From Bacteroidota bacterium (GTDB lineage Bacteria > Bacteroidota > Ignavibacteria > UBA10030), in assembly GCA_016928255.1 (NCBI GenBank), contig JAFGLB010000018.1:1-40289 (forward strand): a stretch of DNA of 40,289 bases, given 5' to 3'. Of the stretch, positions 1 to 8,181 are shown one piece after another; the stretch's first letter is position 1; every line of letters starts with the position of its first letter. Both the position numbers and the translations under genes were made by a program. The notes beneath the pieces were generated by a model. It had not been told where the DNA came from and searched no databases. It worked only from the letters and a program-made list of their open reading frames with translations.

Positions 1-144
1 AAACAATTAACCAATTAAAACTAAAATCTACGCCCAAGTTACGGCGTGTTGCTTAAATCATTTTTACACAACTATTGACATTAACTCCTCAAATTTTTTT
101 AGATAGATTTACAAATAAACTTTAAATATTTTTCCCAAAAATAA

Positions 145-1878
145 TTATTCTAACTCAAATATTCTATCTCCTTTGCTGACTCCGTTTTCATTAAAAGCAT
201 CAATAGTAAAATAGTACTTGGATGTACTGTTTAAACTTCTGATCGTTATTGAATCAATGCCCAGCACCTGATAATTGTGATATAATTTATTCTTTTCAGT
301 TCCATAACGAACGTTGTAGCCGAACGCGTTCGTACTTTTAGTCCATTTTAGATCCGCCACACATCTATCCTTCGCTGAACGGACAATATTCATTTCCTTA
401 ATTTTTGTTGGAATAGTACCTTTACCTTTTCCAAAGACACGAAGATCGGCTAATGCAAAAGTACCTTCGGGAATATGATAATTTACAAGTCTGATATAGC
501 GGGCCTTTATAGGAGCTCTTAGTTCGATGTAATCATGCGGCACATCAGACTTGTTTTCCGTTTTATCCGCTAAAGCATGCCAGGTTTTATTATCTGAAGA
601 ATATTCCAATAAATATTGATGTGAAATCCCAGAATTGCGCCCAAATATTTGTGTTTCATTTTCAGCGTAATTAACCTGAACAGCATTTACTGTGCACTCC
701 TTCTTCATATCAATTGAAATCCATTCACCTTTATCACCGGTTTTTGCACTCCAATATGTACGAATGTTTTCATCTGCTGCGTATTGTTTTGGATGATCCG
801 GTAATTCCGAAGAGACCTGAACCGGTCTATTATAGGATAGCAGCATCCAGTGTGTTGATATTTCTTCGGGACCTGATATTTTTTTATCCGGCACCTTGAA
901 AGGAAAATCGCCGTAAGCTGTATAAGTATATAGTTCGCCATCTCTATCAAAAAACATTGGAAATAATCCGAGACGCCTTTCAAACATATGTTTCTGTGAG
1001 ATTGTCATAGTAGAAATATGCCAGAAGTTGCCGTATTTATCCTGAAAAGTGCTGCTGTGTCCCGCACCGGTGATAAAACCTTCAGGTTTGGATGAGCAGG
1101 GATTGCTCGGCGCAAGTGTAAAATCCCCTAACGGCTTGTCTGAAATATATAGTCCATCGCAATAACTTTTAAATTGCGTGCCGGGAATAGCATACTGAAA
1201 ATAATATTTACCGTTATGCTTTGTTATCCATGAACCTTCTATCCAGGGATTTGTCGGTATATCTTCATTATAGTCACCAGATCTTTCCCATCCGTATATA
1301 TCTTTATGACTGTTGAAAAGAACCTGCGGTTCTCCAATCGGATTAAAAGTATTGGGATCTAATTCTACTCCGTAAATAGGATATTTATTTGAACATCCAT
1401 AATAAAAATACAAACGGCCGTCATCATCAAAAAATAAACACGGATCAATCATGCCGATAGGAAATGCCGGATTAACTATCTGCCACTTACCTGATTTCGG
1501 ATCTGCAGTTTTATAAATCACCGGTTTATCCGCTGATGCCATGAAGTATATGGCATCGTTTTTTACAACCGCAGTAGGAGCATAATCCTCCATAGGGAGA
1601 TCTTGAGTTGTAATTAAATCCCAGTTCAATAAATCAGTTGAATGCCAATATCCGCCGGATTTTGATGCGAATAAATAGTATTCATTTTTAAAATTGACCA
1701 TAGTCGGATCGGCTGCTTCTCGCCGGGAAGGCTTATCTAAACAAAATCTGTAATTAAGATTAAGTGGATTACAAATGGTAATTTGTCTATTTTTATTGGA
1801 TTTATTATCAGGCTGTCCGTATGTTTTCACCGCAACGCTTAATAAAATTACTATGAAAACAGATGCTATCTTTTTCAT
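145..1878 (-). CDS. Secreted GH43-family glycosidase with discoidin and Fn3 domains
   Basis: Predicted secreted glycoside hydrolase of family 43 (arabinofuranosidase/xylosidase type), about 577 aa. I chose the ATG at 1878 because it opens a signal peptide (MKKIASVFIVILLSVAV) and has AGGAG/AAGAAGG just upstream; the frame is open further upstream, but that part lacks signal-peptide character. The five-bladed GH43 propeller spans roughly residues 50-340, with the three expected acids visible: D57 (ADPTMV), D145 (MIDPCLFF) and E214 (WIEGSW). A discoidin/F5-8C carbohydrate-binding domain follows (about 347-487), then a fibronectin III domain (about 495-577). There is no 'NYPNPFN' sorting tail. 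It is the last gene of a minus-strand glycan-degradation operon, 47 bp after the GH3 remnant. Exact substrate within GH43 cannot be told from sequence alone. Confidence 0.9.
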   Translation of the reverse strand: MKKIASVFIVILLSVAVKTYGQPDNKSNKNRQITICNPLNLNYRFCLDKPSRREAADPTMVNFKNEYYLFASKSGGYWHSTDLLNWDLITTQDLPMEDYAPTAVVKNDAIYFMASADKPVIYKTADPKSGKWQIVNPAFPIGMIDPCLFFDDDGRLYFYYGCSNKYPIYGVELDPNTFNPIGEPQVLFNSHKDIYGWERSGDYNEDIPTNPWIEGSWITKHNGKYYFQYAIPGTQFKSYCDGLYISDKPLGDFTLAPSNPCSSKPEGFITGAGHSSTFQDKYGNFWHISTMTISQKHMFERRLGLFPMFFDRDGELYTYTAYGDFPFKVPDKKISGPEEISTHWMLLSYNRPVQVSSELPDHPKQYAADENIRTYWSAKTGDKGEWISIDMKKECTVNAVQVNYAENETQIFGRNSGISHQYLLEYSSDNKTWHALADKTENKSDVPHDYIELRAPIKARYIRLVNYHIPEGTFALADLRVFGKGKGTIPTKIKEMNIVRSAKDRCVADLKWTKSTNAFGYNVRYGTEKNKLYHNYQVLGIDSITIRSLNSTSKYYFTIDAFNENGVSKGDRIFELE

Positions 1879-1925
1879 TATCGACACCTTCTTTTCTCCT
1901 AATAATTTATAGTGGTTCCATTTTT

Positions 1926-2168
1926 TTATTGAATTATTATATTTCTTTTCAATCGAATATCCTTTGACGAACTGCCGATCTGAATTTTCCACTTTCCTGT
2001 TTCAACTTTGAGATCGTTGGTTTGAATATCGTAAAAAGATAGTTGAGATGCCGGAATTTTGGAAGCGAGCGATTTGCTTTCCCCTGAAGCAAGCACAATT
2101 CTTTGGAATCTCCGCAAAAATTCAGGCATGGCGCACAATACGGGAAAAAGACAGATATCTCGAGACAA
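1926..2168 (-). pseudogene. C-terminal remnant of a GH3 beta-glucosidase
   Basis: A fragment of about 65 codons that matches the C-terminal Fn3-like domain of family 3 glycosidases (beta-glucosidase/beta-xylosidase). Visible signature pieces are LRRFQRIVLASGESKSL, IPASQLSFYDIQT and the closing GKWKIQIGSSSKDIRL, the classic GH3 end. The match begins near position 2126; the sequence upstream (to about 2305) does not continue as a recognisable GH3 protein and no catalytic domain is present. The only in-frame initiator is a TTG without a Shine-Dalgarno. It sits between two GH43 genes on the same strand, so it looks like the 3' stub of an operon gene whose body was deleted. Not expected to be functional. 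Confidence 0.8.
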
Positions 2169-2305
2169 TCCGGGCTTTTGCTTGCGAATTGAGAATTATA
2201 TTAAAAAAAGTTGTAAGATTTTATAGAATAGGACTCTGTTAACTCAAGTAGTTATCTTTGAACTGCCTTTCGTTAGTAATATTTTTTAATTAACATTTTT
2301 AGTTA

Positions 2306-3649
2306 TTATTTAAATTGAATCCAATCTATTTCTGCGGGATTATCACCCTTTAGTATTACTACCAGATTGTGAATTCCTTTCTGGTTTTTTAGTACTTTCG
2401 TATTAATCGTTTTCCATTCCGTTCCTGCAGGTATTTTTAATTCGGCAAGCAGAAAACCGTCTGCTTTATCCAGACGAATTTGGAGGGTGCTTCCCATCTG
2501 CGATAAGGCTTTTACCTGTACCGAATTATATCTCTTGCTCCCAAAATCAATTCCATTGTACTGTACCCAGGCATTCACATTATCGAGTATCGTCTTCCAA
2601 CCCTCAAACCTGTTAAGCGAGTCGAGAAATGCGATCGATGCACCGTTATCGCTTTTCAGGCTGTATCTATCAATCTGAATTTTTTTTGAAGCTTCTGTCA
2701 ACCCAACACCGCGCAATGTAGGAATAACTTTTTTAATTGTGCCGTCTTCGTTAAAGAACAAACTATCAATCCTGACCGATCTGTTTTTATCGAAGTGAGG
2801 CGATAAATCACTGGAATGATAAAACAGATACCATTGTTTTTTAAATTCAATAATTGAATGGTGGTTAGTCCAGCAGCCGGGTGTTTCGTCCATTATAACT
2901 CCCGCTACTTTAAAAGGTCCTATGGGATTATCTGAAATTGCATACTCAAGCCTTTCTGTTACATTCTGAACGTGTGGGTATGTCAGGTAATATATTCCGT
3001 TACGTTCAAATAGAAAAGGACCTTCTCTGAGGCCTTTTTCGGGCAGGCCTTGAACTACCTTCGGTTCAGATTCAAGCTCCAGCATATTTTCTTTCAGCTT
3101 CGCTACTCTTGTACCTCTGCCCGCCCAGTATAAATATGCCTGGCCGTCTTTATCAATGAATACATTCGGATCAATTCCATGCGCCCCTTTGATAGGTTCA
3201 GGCTGTGGTATAAACGGACCGTGTGGTCTATCCGATACGGCGGCTCCTATTGAAAAACCTCTTCCATAGGTTGAATCTTTGGCCGGAGCAGGAAAATAGA
3301 AATAATATTTTCCATTTTTGTAAATGCAATCCGGGGCCCATAAACTGTAAGATTTTGAATTTGCCCAGGGAATTTTATCCTGACTTACAATTACACCATG
3401 ATCTGTCCAATCTGTCAAATTCGATGAAGAAAAAACATGATAGTCTTCCATGCAAAACCAGCCGGGACGTCCGCGTCCTTCCTTTGCCAAAATATCATGC
3501 GAAGGATAAAGGTATACACTGTCACCAAATACCCTGGCCGAAGGATCAGCTGTAAACTGATCGCTAATAATTGGATTCTGGGCAGACAGGATATTCGTAA
3601 CCAATAATGGAGCAATTGCTAAAAATAAAAAAAATAAATATGATCGCAT
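2306..3649 (-). CDS. Secreted GH43-family glycosidase with C-terminal CBM6-like domain
   Basis: Predicted secreted arabinoxylan- or xylan-active enzyme of 447 aa. It starts with a signal peptide (MRSYLFFLFLAIAPLLV, cleavage probably near AQ at 23-24) and has AAGGA upstream of the ATG. The GH43 propeller covers about residues 28-305 with base D35 (TADPSARVF), pKa modulator D160 (GIDPNVF) and general acid E209 (REGPFLF). Residues about 320-447 form a beta-sandwich resembling CBM6, ending in the typical AEIDWIQF strand. It lies 21 bp downstream of the GH9 gene, so co-transcription is very likely. The combination GH43+CBM6 is common in xylan/arabinan utilisation clusters; the exact specificity is not resolvable here. 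Confidence 0.9.
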   Translation of the reverse strand: MRSYLFFLFLAIAPLLVTNILSAQNPIISDQFTADPSARVFGDSVYLYPSHDILAKEGRGRPGWFCMEDYHVFSSSNLTDWTDHGVIVSQDKIPWANSKSYSLWAPDCIYKNGKYYFYFPAPAKDSTYGRGFSIGAAVSDRPHGPFIPQPEPIKGAHGIDPNVFIDKDGQAYLYWAGRGTRVAKLKENMLELESEPKVVQGLPEKGLREGPFLFERNGIYYLTYPHVQNVTERLEYAISDNPIGPFKVAGVIMDETPGCWTNHHSIIEFKKQWYLFYHSSDLSPHFDKNRSVRIDSLFFNEDGTIKKVIPTLRGVGLTEASKKIQIDRYSLKSDNGASIAFLDSLNRFEGWKTILDNVNAWVQYNGIDFGSKRYNSVQVKALSQMGSTLQIRLDKADGFLLAELKIPAGTEWKTINTKVLKNQKGIHNLVVILKGDNPAEIDWIQFK

Positions 3650-3670
3650 TATAATTATTCCTTTAACCGG

Positions 3671-6259
3671 CTATTTCTGATTTTTTACCAATTCATTTGC
3701 AGCATTTGCCAGAAAGATATAATCGGCGCTGCCTCCTATCGTCACTTCATTTTCGCCCCATAAAAACGGCCAATCATCTTTATTCTCCAGAAAATCCGGT
3801 TTCAGCAGCATCACACCCGGAGCAATGCCGCCGGCAATAATTGAGAAATCGGCTCTATTATTTCCATAGGCAACTTTCTTAGAACGTGTTCCTACTGCTT
3901 CTACAAAAGATAAATTAGAATACGGATGGCAGCCAAAAATATAATTCAAACCCCTTAATACATATTCTTTGTTCATTACATCCGGAAACTCCTTATATGC
4001 ATAATAGTTTGTAACAGCAGAGCTTACTGCACTGCCGCTTCCACCCCAGCCGCCGCCCGATATAGGCAATCCATACGGATTTTCCTTTTCAATTGCGGCT
4101 ATAAAATCTTTGTACTTAATAACATATTCCTTTAACTTGGCTTTATATGCATTGTCCATATAGGGGACAGCCTTTAATGCAGAAGTAAGGCCTCTGCCTG
4201 CAAAAAATATCTGACCAAAATCTTGAAAACGTTTTGGTATCCTTCCCGGTTGTTCAAGTGATGTCCAAATTTTTTTCAAGAACCTGTCAGCATATTTCTT
4301 GTCTTTTGTTGTAATATATAATTGAAGTACTGCATCTATATCTGAACCTCTGCCCCAAAATGAAAACATCGGATCAATATTTGTGTCGGGTTTCTTACTT
4401 AGTTCATCAGCTTCTTCTACCAATCTTATTGCATGTGAAAGACTCCTTGTTGCAAGATCATCATTAAATCCTTTGAGAGCCCGGCTTGCCGCCGCCAATG
4501 CTGCAGCTGTCTGATAATCCATAAACGGCGTACGGGTAGTAAAAGCCCAGCGATCATCAAAAGTACCGCTTGATTTACCATCAGTTTCATAGGGTTTCAA
4601 ATTTGGATTGTATGGAAGATTATCCGTTTCAGTAACCGCATCCCCAAGATGATGGTACTGGTGCAGGTTGGGTACAATAATGCCCATAACCGGATGACCA
4701 ATATTTTCACACTGTGCAACCAGGTTTAATGTCCCATGCTCAATCTGCTGTAAAATATCAGGTTTCCCATCCGGACGATGAATATCAGTATAACGGGTTT
4801 TCTGGTCGATATATGTCTCATCTCTGCCGACTTTGAAATTTTCCCATATGTCTACAAAACTTGAAACAACCATGTTATGAGAACCGGTCTGAATATCAAA
4901 ATCACCCGCATCGAACCAGCCGCCGACTGCCATGTTTGGAATACGCTCCAGAGGTTTGTATTTAGTATCTGTAGATGCACCCATCTTATATCCGTCAAAA
5001 TGCTGATGATTAAGAGGAGCTTGGAGACAATCATCCATATAAGGTGCACCGTGCCATACACGATAAGCTTCGTTAACTTTCATATGGTCCATCTGGACCG
5101 GGAACCAAACATCTAACGTCGGATGCCATACATCATCATACACATCAGAGGCTATTTTGAACGTATTTGTTTTCTCATTGCCATACTGGATATAATAGAC
5201 ACCTTCTTCCTTTACTGAACTGAAATCAAATTTTACATAATTATATCTCAGATATTTTCCCCAGAACTTCACTTCACCGTTATATTTTTCAACATGTTTT
5301 CCGTCTTCATTAACATGGAAAAGCGAAGCTGATTTTAATTGACTATCATTCTTGTCTAATTCTATAACCGCAATTTTTTCCTGATTCGGAGTATATCCAA
5401 CCTGTGAAAATCCAATATTTGGTTTTCTGATCCATTCCGGAATTACATTCGGTTCGAGATACCATGTTAATACTTTCCCGGTTTTATTTACCGGAATTAA
5501 ACTGCGGATTACAAACCATCCGTTTTGGGCCAGGTTACGGCCGTCGAAAAGCATTAAATCAACATCCATACTCCTAATTTTTACAAAACGTTCAGGATTT
5601 TCCGGTGCTAATACAATGGTCTTACCAGCTGCCAGCGGAAGAGGAACAATAAATTCATCTCGTCCTCTATCTTCAAAAGTTGTGTGTCCTGCAAACTGAG
5701 GTATTTTTTTACTTATCGGTTCAATTTTTGTATTACCGGCCGGATATTTCGGGAAATTTCCCGGCTTGCCGTCGATCAAATAAGTATTTTCAAAATACGA
5801 TGGCGGAAGGAATTCAAGGTTGAATCCCGCATATCCTTCAAGTTCTTTCGGAAGCGGCTTGTCAAGATGAACAGTAATTTTTACACCGTTATCGTTTGCC
5901 GCGACATTTATTCTGGAATCAAAGCTGTATTCTTTGTATCGTAATATTACATCTATACTGTTATTTATTTTATCGACCTTCCGGTCGACTACATCAGGTA
6001 TCTTATCCCATTGTTCAGGTGTGTTTTGCAGCCTAACCGCACCACCTGTTGCCGTACGTACCCCGTGATGAATGATTTCAATACCGGCAGTTTTTTCATC
6101 AAAAAAAACGCCGTCAAATCGGTTGCTATATACAAGGACATTCACTCCGCGAGTCTCAAAATATTCAAGATCATTCAGCATCAGTTTCTGAGATAAAGAC
6201 ATATTCTGAGAAATAAAAAGAACAACAAATAGAGAAAGCCATATTGATCTATTTTTCAT
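3671..6259 (-). CDS. Secreted GH9 family glycoside hydrolase (cellulase type)
   Basis: Large secreted inverting glycosidase of family GH9, about 862 aa from the ATG at 6259, chosen because it begins a signal peptide (MKNRSIWLSLFVVLFIS) with GGAG upstream; a longer open frame to 6343 is unlikely to be translated. Order: signal peptide; an unassigned N-terminal region (about 25-275); an Ig-like CelD_N domain (about 280-375, NIGFSQVGYTPNQEKIAV); then the (alpha/alpha)6 catalytic domain (about 385-860). Catalytic signatures are WFDAGDFD (Asp pair 450/453), the NYIFGCHPYSNLSF block near the end and the general acid Glu in GENEV (about 838). Family activity is endo- or exo-acting on beta-1,4-glucan or related beta-glycans. 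It is the first gene of the operon and lies next to a palindrome at 6329-6352. Confidence 0.92.
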   Translation of the reverse strand: MKNRSIWLSLFVVLFISQNMSLSQKLMLNDLEYFETRGVNVLVYSNRFDGVFFDEKTAGIEIIHHGVRTATGGAVRLQNTPEQWDKIPDVVDRKVDKINNSIDVILRYKEYSFDSRINVAANDNGVKITVHLDKPLPKELEGYAGFNLEFLPPSYFENTYLIDGKPGNFPKYPAGNTKIEPISKKIPQFAGHTTFEDRGRDEFIVPLPLAAGKTIVLAPENPERFVKIRSMDVDLMLFDGRNLAQNGWFVIRSLIPVNKTGKVLTWYLEPNVIPEWIRKPNIGFSQVGYTPNQEKIAVIELDKNDSQLKSASLFHVNEDGKHVEKYNGEVKFWGKYLRYNYVKFDFSSVKEEGVYYIQYGNEKTNTFKIASDVYDDVWHPTLDVWFPVQMDHMKVNEAYRVWHGAPYMDDCLQAPLNHQHFDGYKMGASTDTKYKPLERIPNMAVGGWFDAGDFDIQTGSHNMVVSSFVDIWENFKVGRDETYIDQKTRYTDIHRPDGKPDILQQIEHGTLNLVAQCENIGHPVMGIIVPNLHQYHHLGDAVTETDNLPYNPNLKPYETDGKSSGTFDDRWAFTTRTPFMDYQTAAALAAASRALKGFNDDLATRSLSHAIRLVEEADELSKKPDTNIDPMFSFWGRGSDIDAVLQLYITTKDKKYADRFLKKIWTSLEQPGRIPKRFQDFGQIFFAGRGLTSALKAVPYMDNAYKAKLKEYVIKYKDFIAAIEKENPYGLPISGGGWGGSGSAVSSAVTNYYAYKEFPDVMNKEYVLRGLNYIFGCHPYSNLSFVEAVGTRSKKVAYGNNRADFSIIAGGIAPGVMLLKPDFLENKDDWPFLWGENEVTIGGSADYIFLANAANELVKNQK

Positions 6260-6865
6260 ATTTACTCCGATTTTTTTATCCGGTTTATTTTTATTTTCTT
6301 TGAATTCAACAGTTCCAATTTTGCTTTGTAAGAAATATAACAATATTTCTTAGTCCTTAGTATTAGACGTGCGGTAAAATGAATAGTTTTTTTTAAAAGA
6401 ATCTGATAACTCGTAGCATTCTAATGATGGACAAGTAATGTAAATTTGTTAATTTCCCCGAAAACTAGAATATATTCAGGTTATGAAAGATTTTCGGAAG
6501 GATTAATGGCGATTTTTTGATTTCAATAAGAAAAAAATTTATTACCAGCCGTACCGCTTTCATCTAATTTGAGACATTTTTCCCTATTGCTTTCCATCTG
6601 CACATCTATACACAATTTCCGCAACCTCGGTATTTATTTTGAATATCATCTGAGAGTGCAATCCTCCGGCAGATTCCCTAACCGGACTGTCAAGTTTTAC
6701 GATATTTTTCCCAAAAATAATGCATCTATTACAGCTATAAAGTAAGCTAAGCGGCATAGGCAAATATTCCTGCAAAATTTTCAGTTTTATATACCATATT
6801 TGAAAAAATCAACGTACTATTCGTAAGAGTCAATTGTTGAGGGACACAATTGAGAACGGGCACTG
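6260..6865. other. Divergent intergenic region
   Basis: About 600 bp between the minus-strand GH9 operon and the plus-strand response regulator, expected to hold both promoters. The only strong element is the palindrome at 6329-6352. A 63-codon open frame at 6584-6775 (minus) starts with TTG and lacks a ribosome binding site; I do not accept it as a gene. No tRNA-like, riboswitch-like or repeat structure was seen. Confidence 0.6.
6329..6352. promoter_or_regulatory. Perfect 10-bp inverted repeat, candidate operator
   Basis: TAAGAAATAT, a 4-nt spacer (AACA) and ATATTTCTTA form a perfect dyad 70-93 bp upstream of the GH9 start codon. Its symmetry and position suit a dimeric repressor or activator site for the glycan-degradation operon. 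It is not followed by a T-run, so a terminator is unlikely. The assignment is inferred from geometry only. Confidence 0.45.
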
Positions 6866-7264
6866 ATGAATACTACGGAGCAAAAGCCTACAGTATTGAT
6901 TATAGACGATGACGATTCACACCGCCGTCTTGCACAGGTAATTTTTGAGAAGAACGGATTCGAAGTATCAGTTGCCAATGAAGGCGGTGAAGGAATCCGT
7001 CAGGCGCTTGTCAAACCCCCTTCGGTAATTATACTTGACCTTATGATGGAAGGCCTTCACGGCTTTGAAGTATGTAAAATGCTCCGGGCAAATTCAAACA
7101 TGCGCCGTACTGCGATTATCGTCACATCCGGAAAATCATACAAAGCCGACGTAGATAAAGCGATACAATTAGGTGCTGATGCCTATGTTGTTAAACCGTT
7201 TTTACCCAAGGAACTAATTGAAATTGCCACCTTATACATGAACTTGCGAGCAAATCAGCCATGA
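6866..7264 (+). CDS. Single-domain response regulator (CheY-like receiver)
   Basis: A 132-aa protein consisting only of a receiver domain. The acidic pocket is D14-D17 (LIIDDDDSH), the phospho-acceptor is D58 (IILDLMM), the switch Thr is T87 (IIVTSG) and the conserved Lys is K110 (VVKPF), so it should be phosphorylatable. It has no output domain and would act through protein-protein contact. Its stop overlaps the start of the downstream MBL-fold gene (ATGA at 7261-7264), which implies translational coupling and a joint function. No histidine kinase lies nearby. The ribosome binding site is weak. Confidence 0.93.
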   Translation: MNTTEQKPTVLIIDDDDSHRRLAQVIFEKNGFEVSVANEGGEGIRQALVKPPSVIILDLMMEGLHGFEVCKMLRANSNMRRTAIIVTSGKSYKADVDKAIQLGADAYVVKPFLPKELIEIATLYMNLRANQP

Positions 7265-8148
7265 TGAATATTCGATTCTGGGGAACGCGGGGGTCTATTC
7301 CTTCACCGGGAAAATCAACGGTAAAATACGGAGGCAATACATCATGCGTCGAGGTACGTGCCGGTAATCAAATTCTAATCTTCGATGCGGGTACAGGCAT
7401 ACGCGATCTCGGCAATCACCTGATGAAAGAATTTGCAGCTCAGCCGATGATGACACTGCATCTTTTTATAAGCCACACACATTGGGATCACATACAAGGT
7501 TTTCCGTTCTTTATGCCGGCATATGCAAAGAATTTCCAGCTTTATGTATACGGGCCGCCTGCCCGCGATAAAAGCCTGAGAGATCTTTTAAAATTCCAGA
7601 TGGATTCGGAATATTTTCCTGTTCCTTTAGGCGACCTTAACGCTCAAATCGTGATGCAGGAAGTACGTGAGACTTTCCGTATCGGAGAAATTCAGGTGAC
7701 GCCTTTTTATATAAATCATCCTGCGATGACGCTTGCTTATAAAATAGTAGAAAACGGAAAAACTTTCATTTACGCTTCCGATAACGAGCCGTACAGGTAC
7801 ACACTTCACGCTGCACGGAAAGACCAGCTTGCATCTCAATACGGAGCGGAACTCGATCAGAAATTTATCGACTTCCTGAACGGCGCAGACCTGGTCGTTG
7901 CTGAAGCGCAGTACACGCTGGATGAATACAGGTCAAAGATCGGCTGGGGCCACTCTCCTGTCGAATCTGTTGTTGAATTTGCTATAAAAGCAAATGTAAA
8001 ACAGCTTGCGTTATTCCACCACGATCCTTCACATGACGATGCAGCAGTTGATGCAATGGTTAAACATGCACAAAAACTGCTCTTTGCTCAAAAATCGACT
8101 ATCCACTGCGTAGGTGCTGCTGAAGGATTGGAAATCAAGATTACGTAA
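7261..8148 (+). CDS. MBL-fold metallohydrolase, phosphodiesterase-like
   Basis: A 295-aa metallo-beta-lactamase-fold enzyme. The metal-binding signature H72-x-H74-x-D76-H77 (SHTHWDHIQG) is intact; further ligand candidates are the Asp in YASDNEP (about 176), the His in GWGHSP and the late FHHDPSHDD. The N-terminus (MNIRFWGTRGSIP) is typical of the RNase Z/PhnP/class II cyclic-nucleotide phosphodiesterase-like branch. It is probably cytoplasmic, with no signal peptide. The ATGA overlap with the response regulator suggests that phosphorylation of the receiver controls this enzyme, or that both act in one second-messenger branch. A second ATG at 7264 is an alternative start. The substrate is not determinable here; cyclic nucleotides are one possibility. 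Confidence 0.85.
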   Translation: MMNIRFWGTRGSIPSPGKSTVKYGGNTSCVEVRAGNQILIFDAGTGIRDLGNHLMKEFAAQPMMTLHLFISHTHWDHIQGFPFFMPAYAKNFQLYVYGPPARDKSLRDLLKFQMDSEYFPVPLGDLNAQIVMQEVRETFRIGEIQVTPFYINHPAMTLAYKIVENGKTFIYASDNEPYRYTLHAARKDQLASQYGAELDQKFIDFLNGADLVVAEAQYTLDEYRSKIGWGHSPVESVVEFAIKANVKQLALFHHDPSHDDAAVDAMVKHAQKLLFAQKSTIHCVGAAEGLEIKIT

Positions 8149-8181
8149 TCAAAAAGAAGGAAAGTCAGTTTACGCATACTT

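Noticed and set aside
1-144. ACGCC...GGCGT mini-hairpin downstream of the first GH43 gene
   Set aside because: Five-base stem about 100 bp from the stop with an interrupted T-tract; not convincing as a terminator.
6426-6438. 13-base match between GATGGACAAGTAA here and at 13733-13745, both upstream of receiver genes
   Set aside because: A 13-base match is expected by chance in a 40-kb window; flanks do not extend the match.
6502-6522. Possible sigma-54 promoter (TGGC ... TTGA)
   Set aside because: The -12 element lacks the required GC and the spacing is poor.
6584-6775. 63-codon minus-strand open frame between the GH9 gene and the response regulator
   Set aside because: TTG start, no ribosome binding site and no recognisable family. 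A distant FlaG-like look of the last residues was too weak to use.
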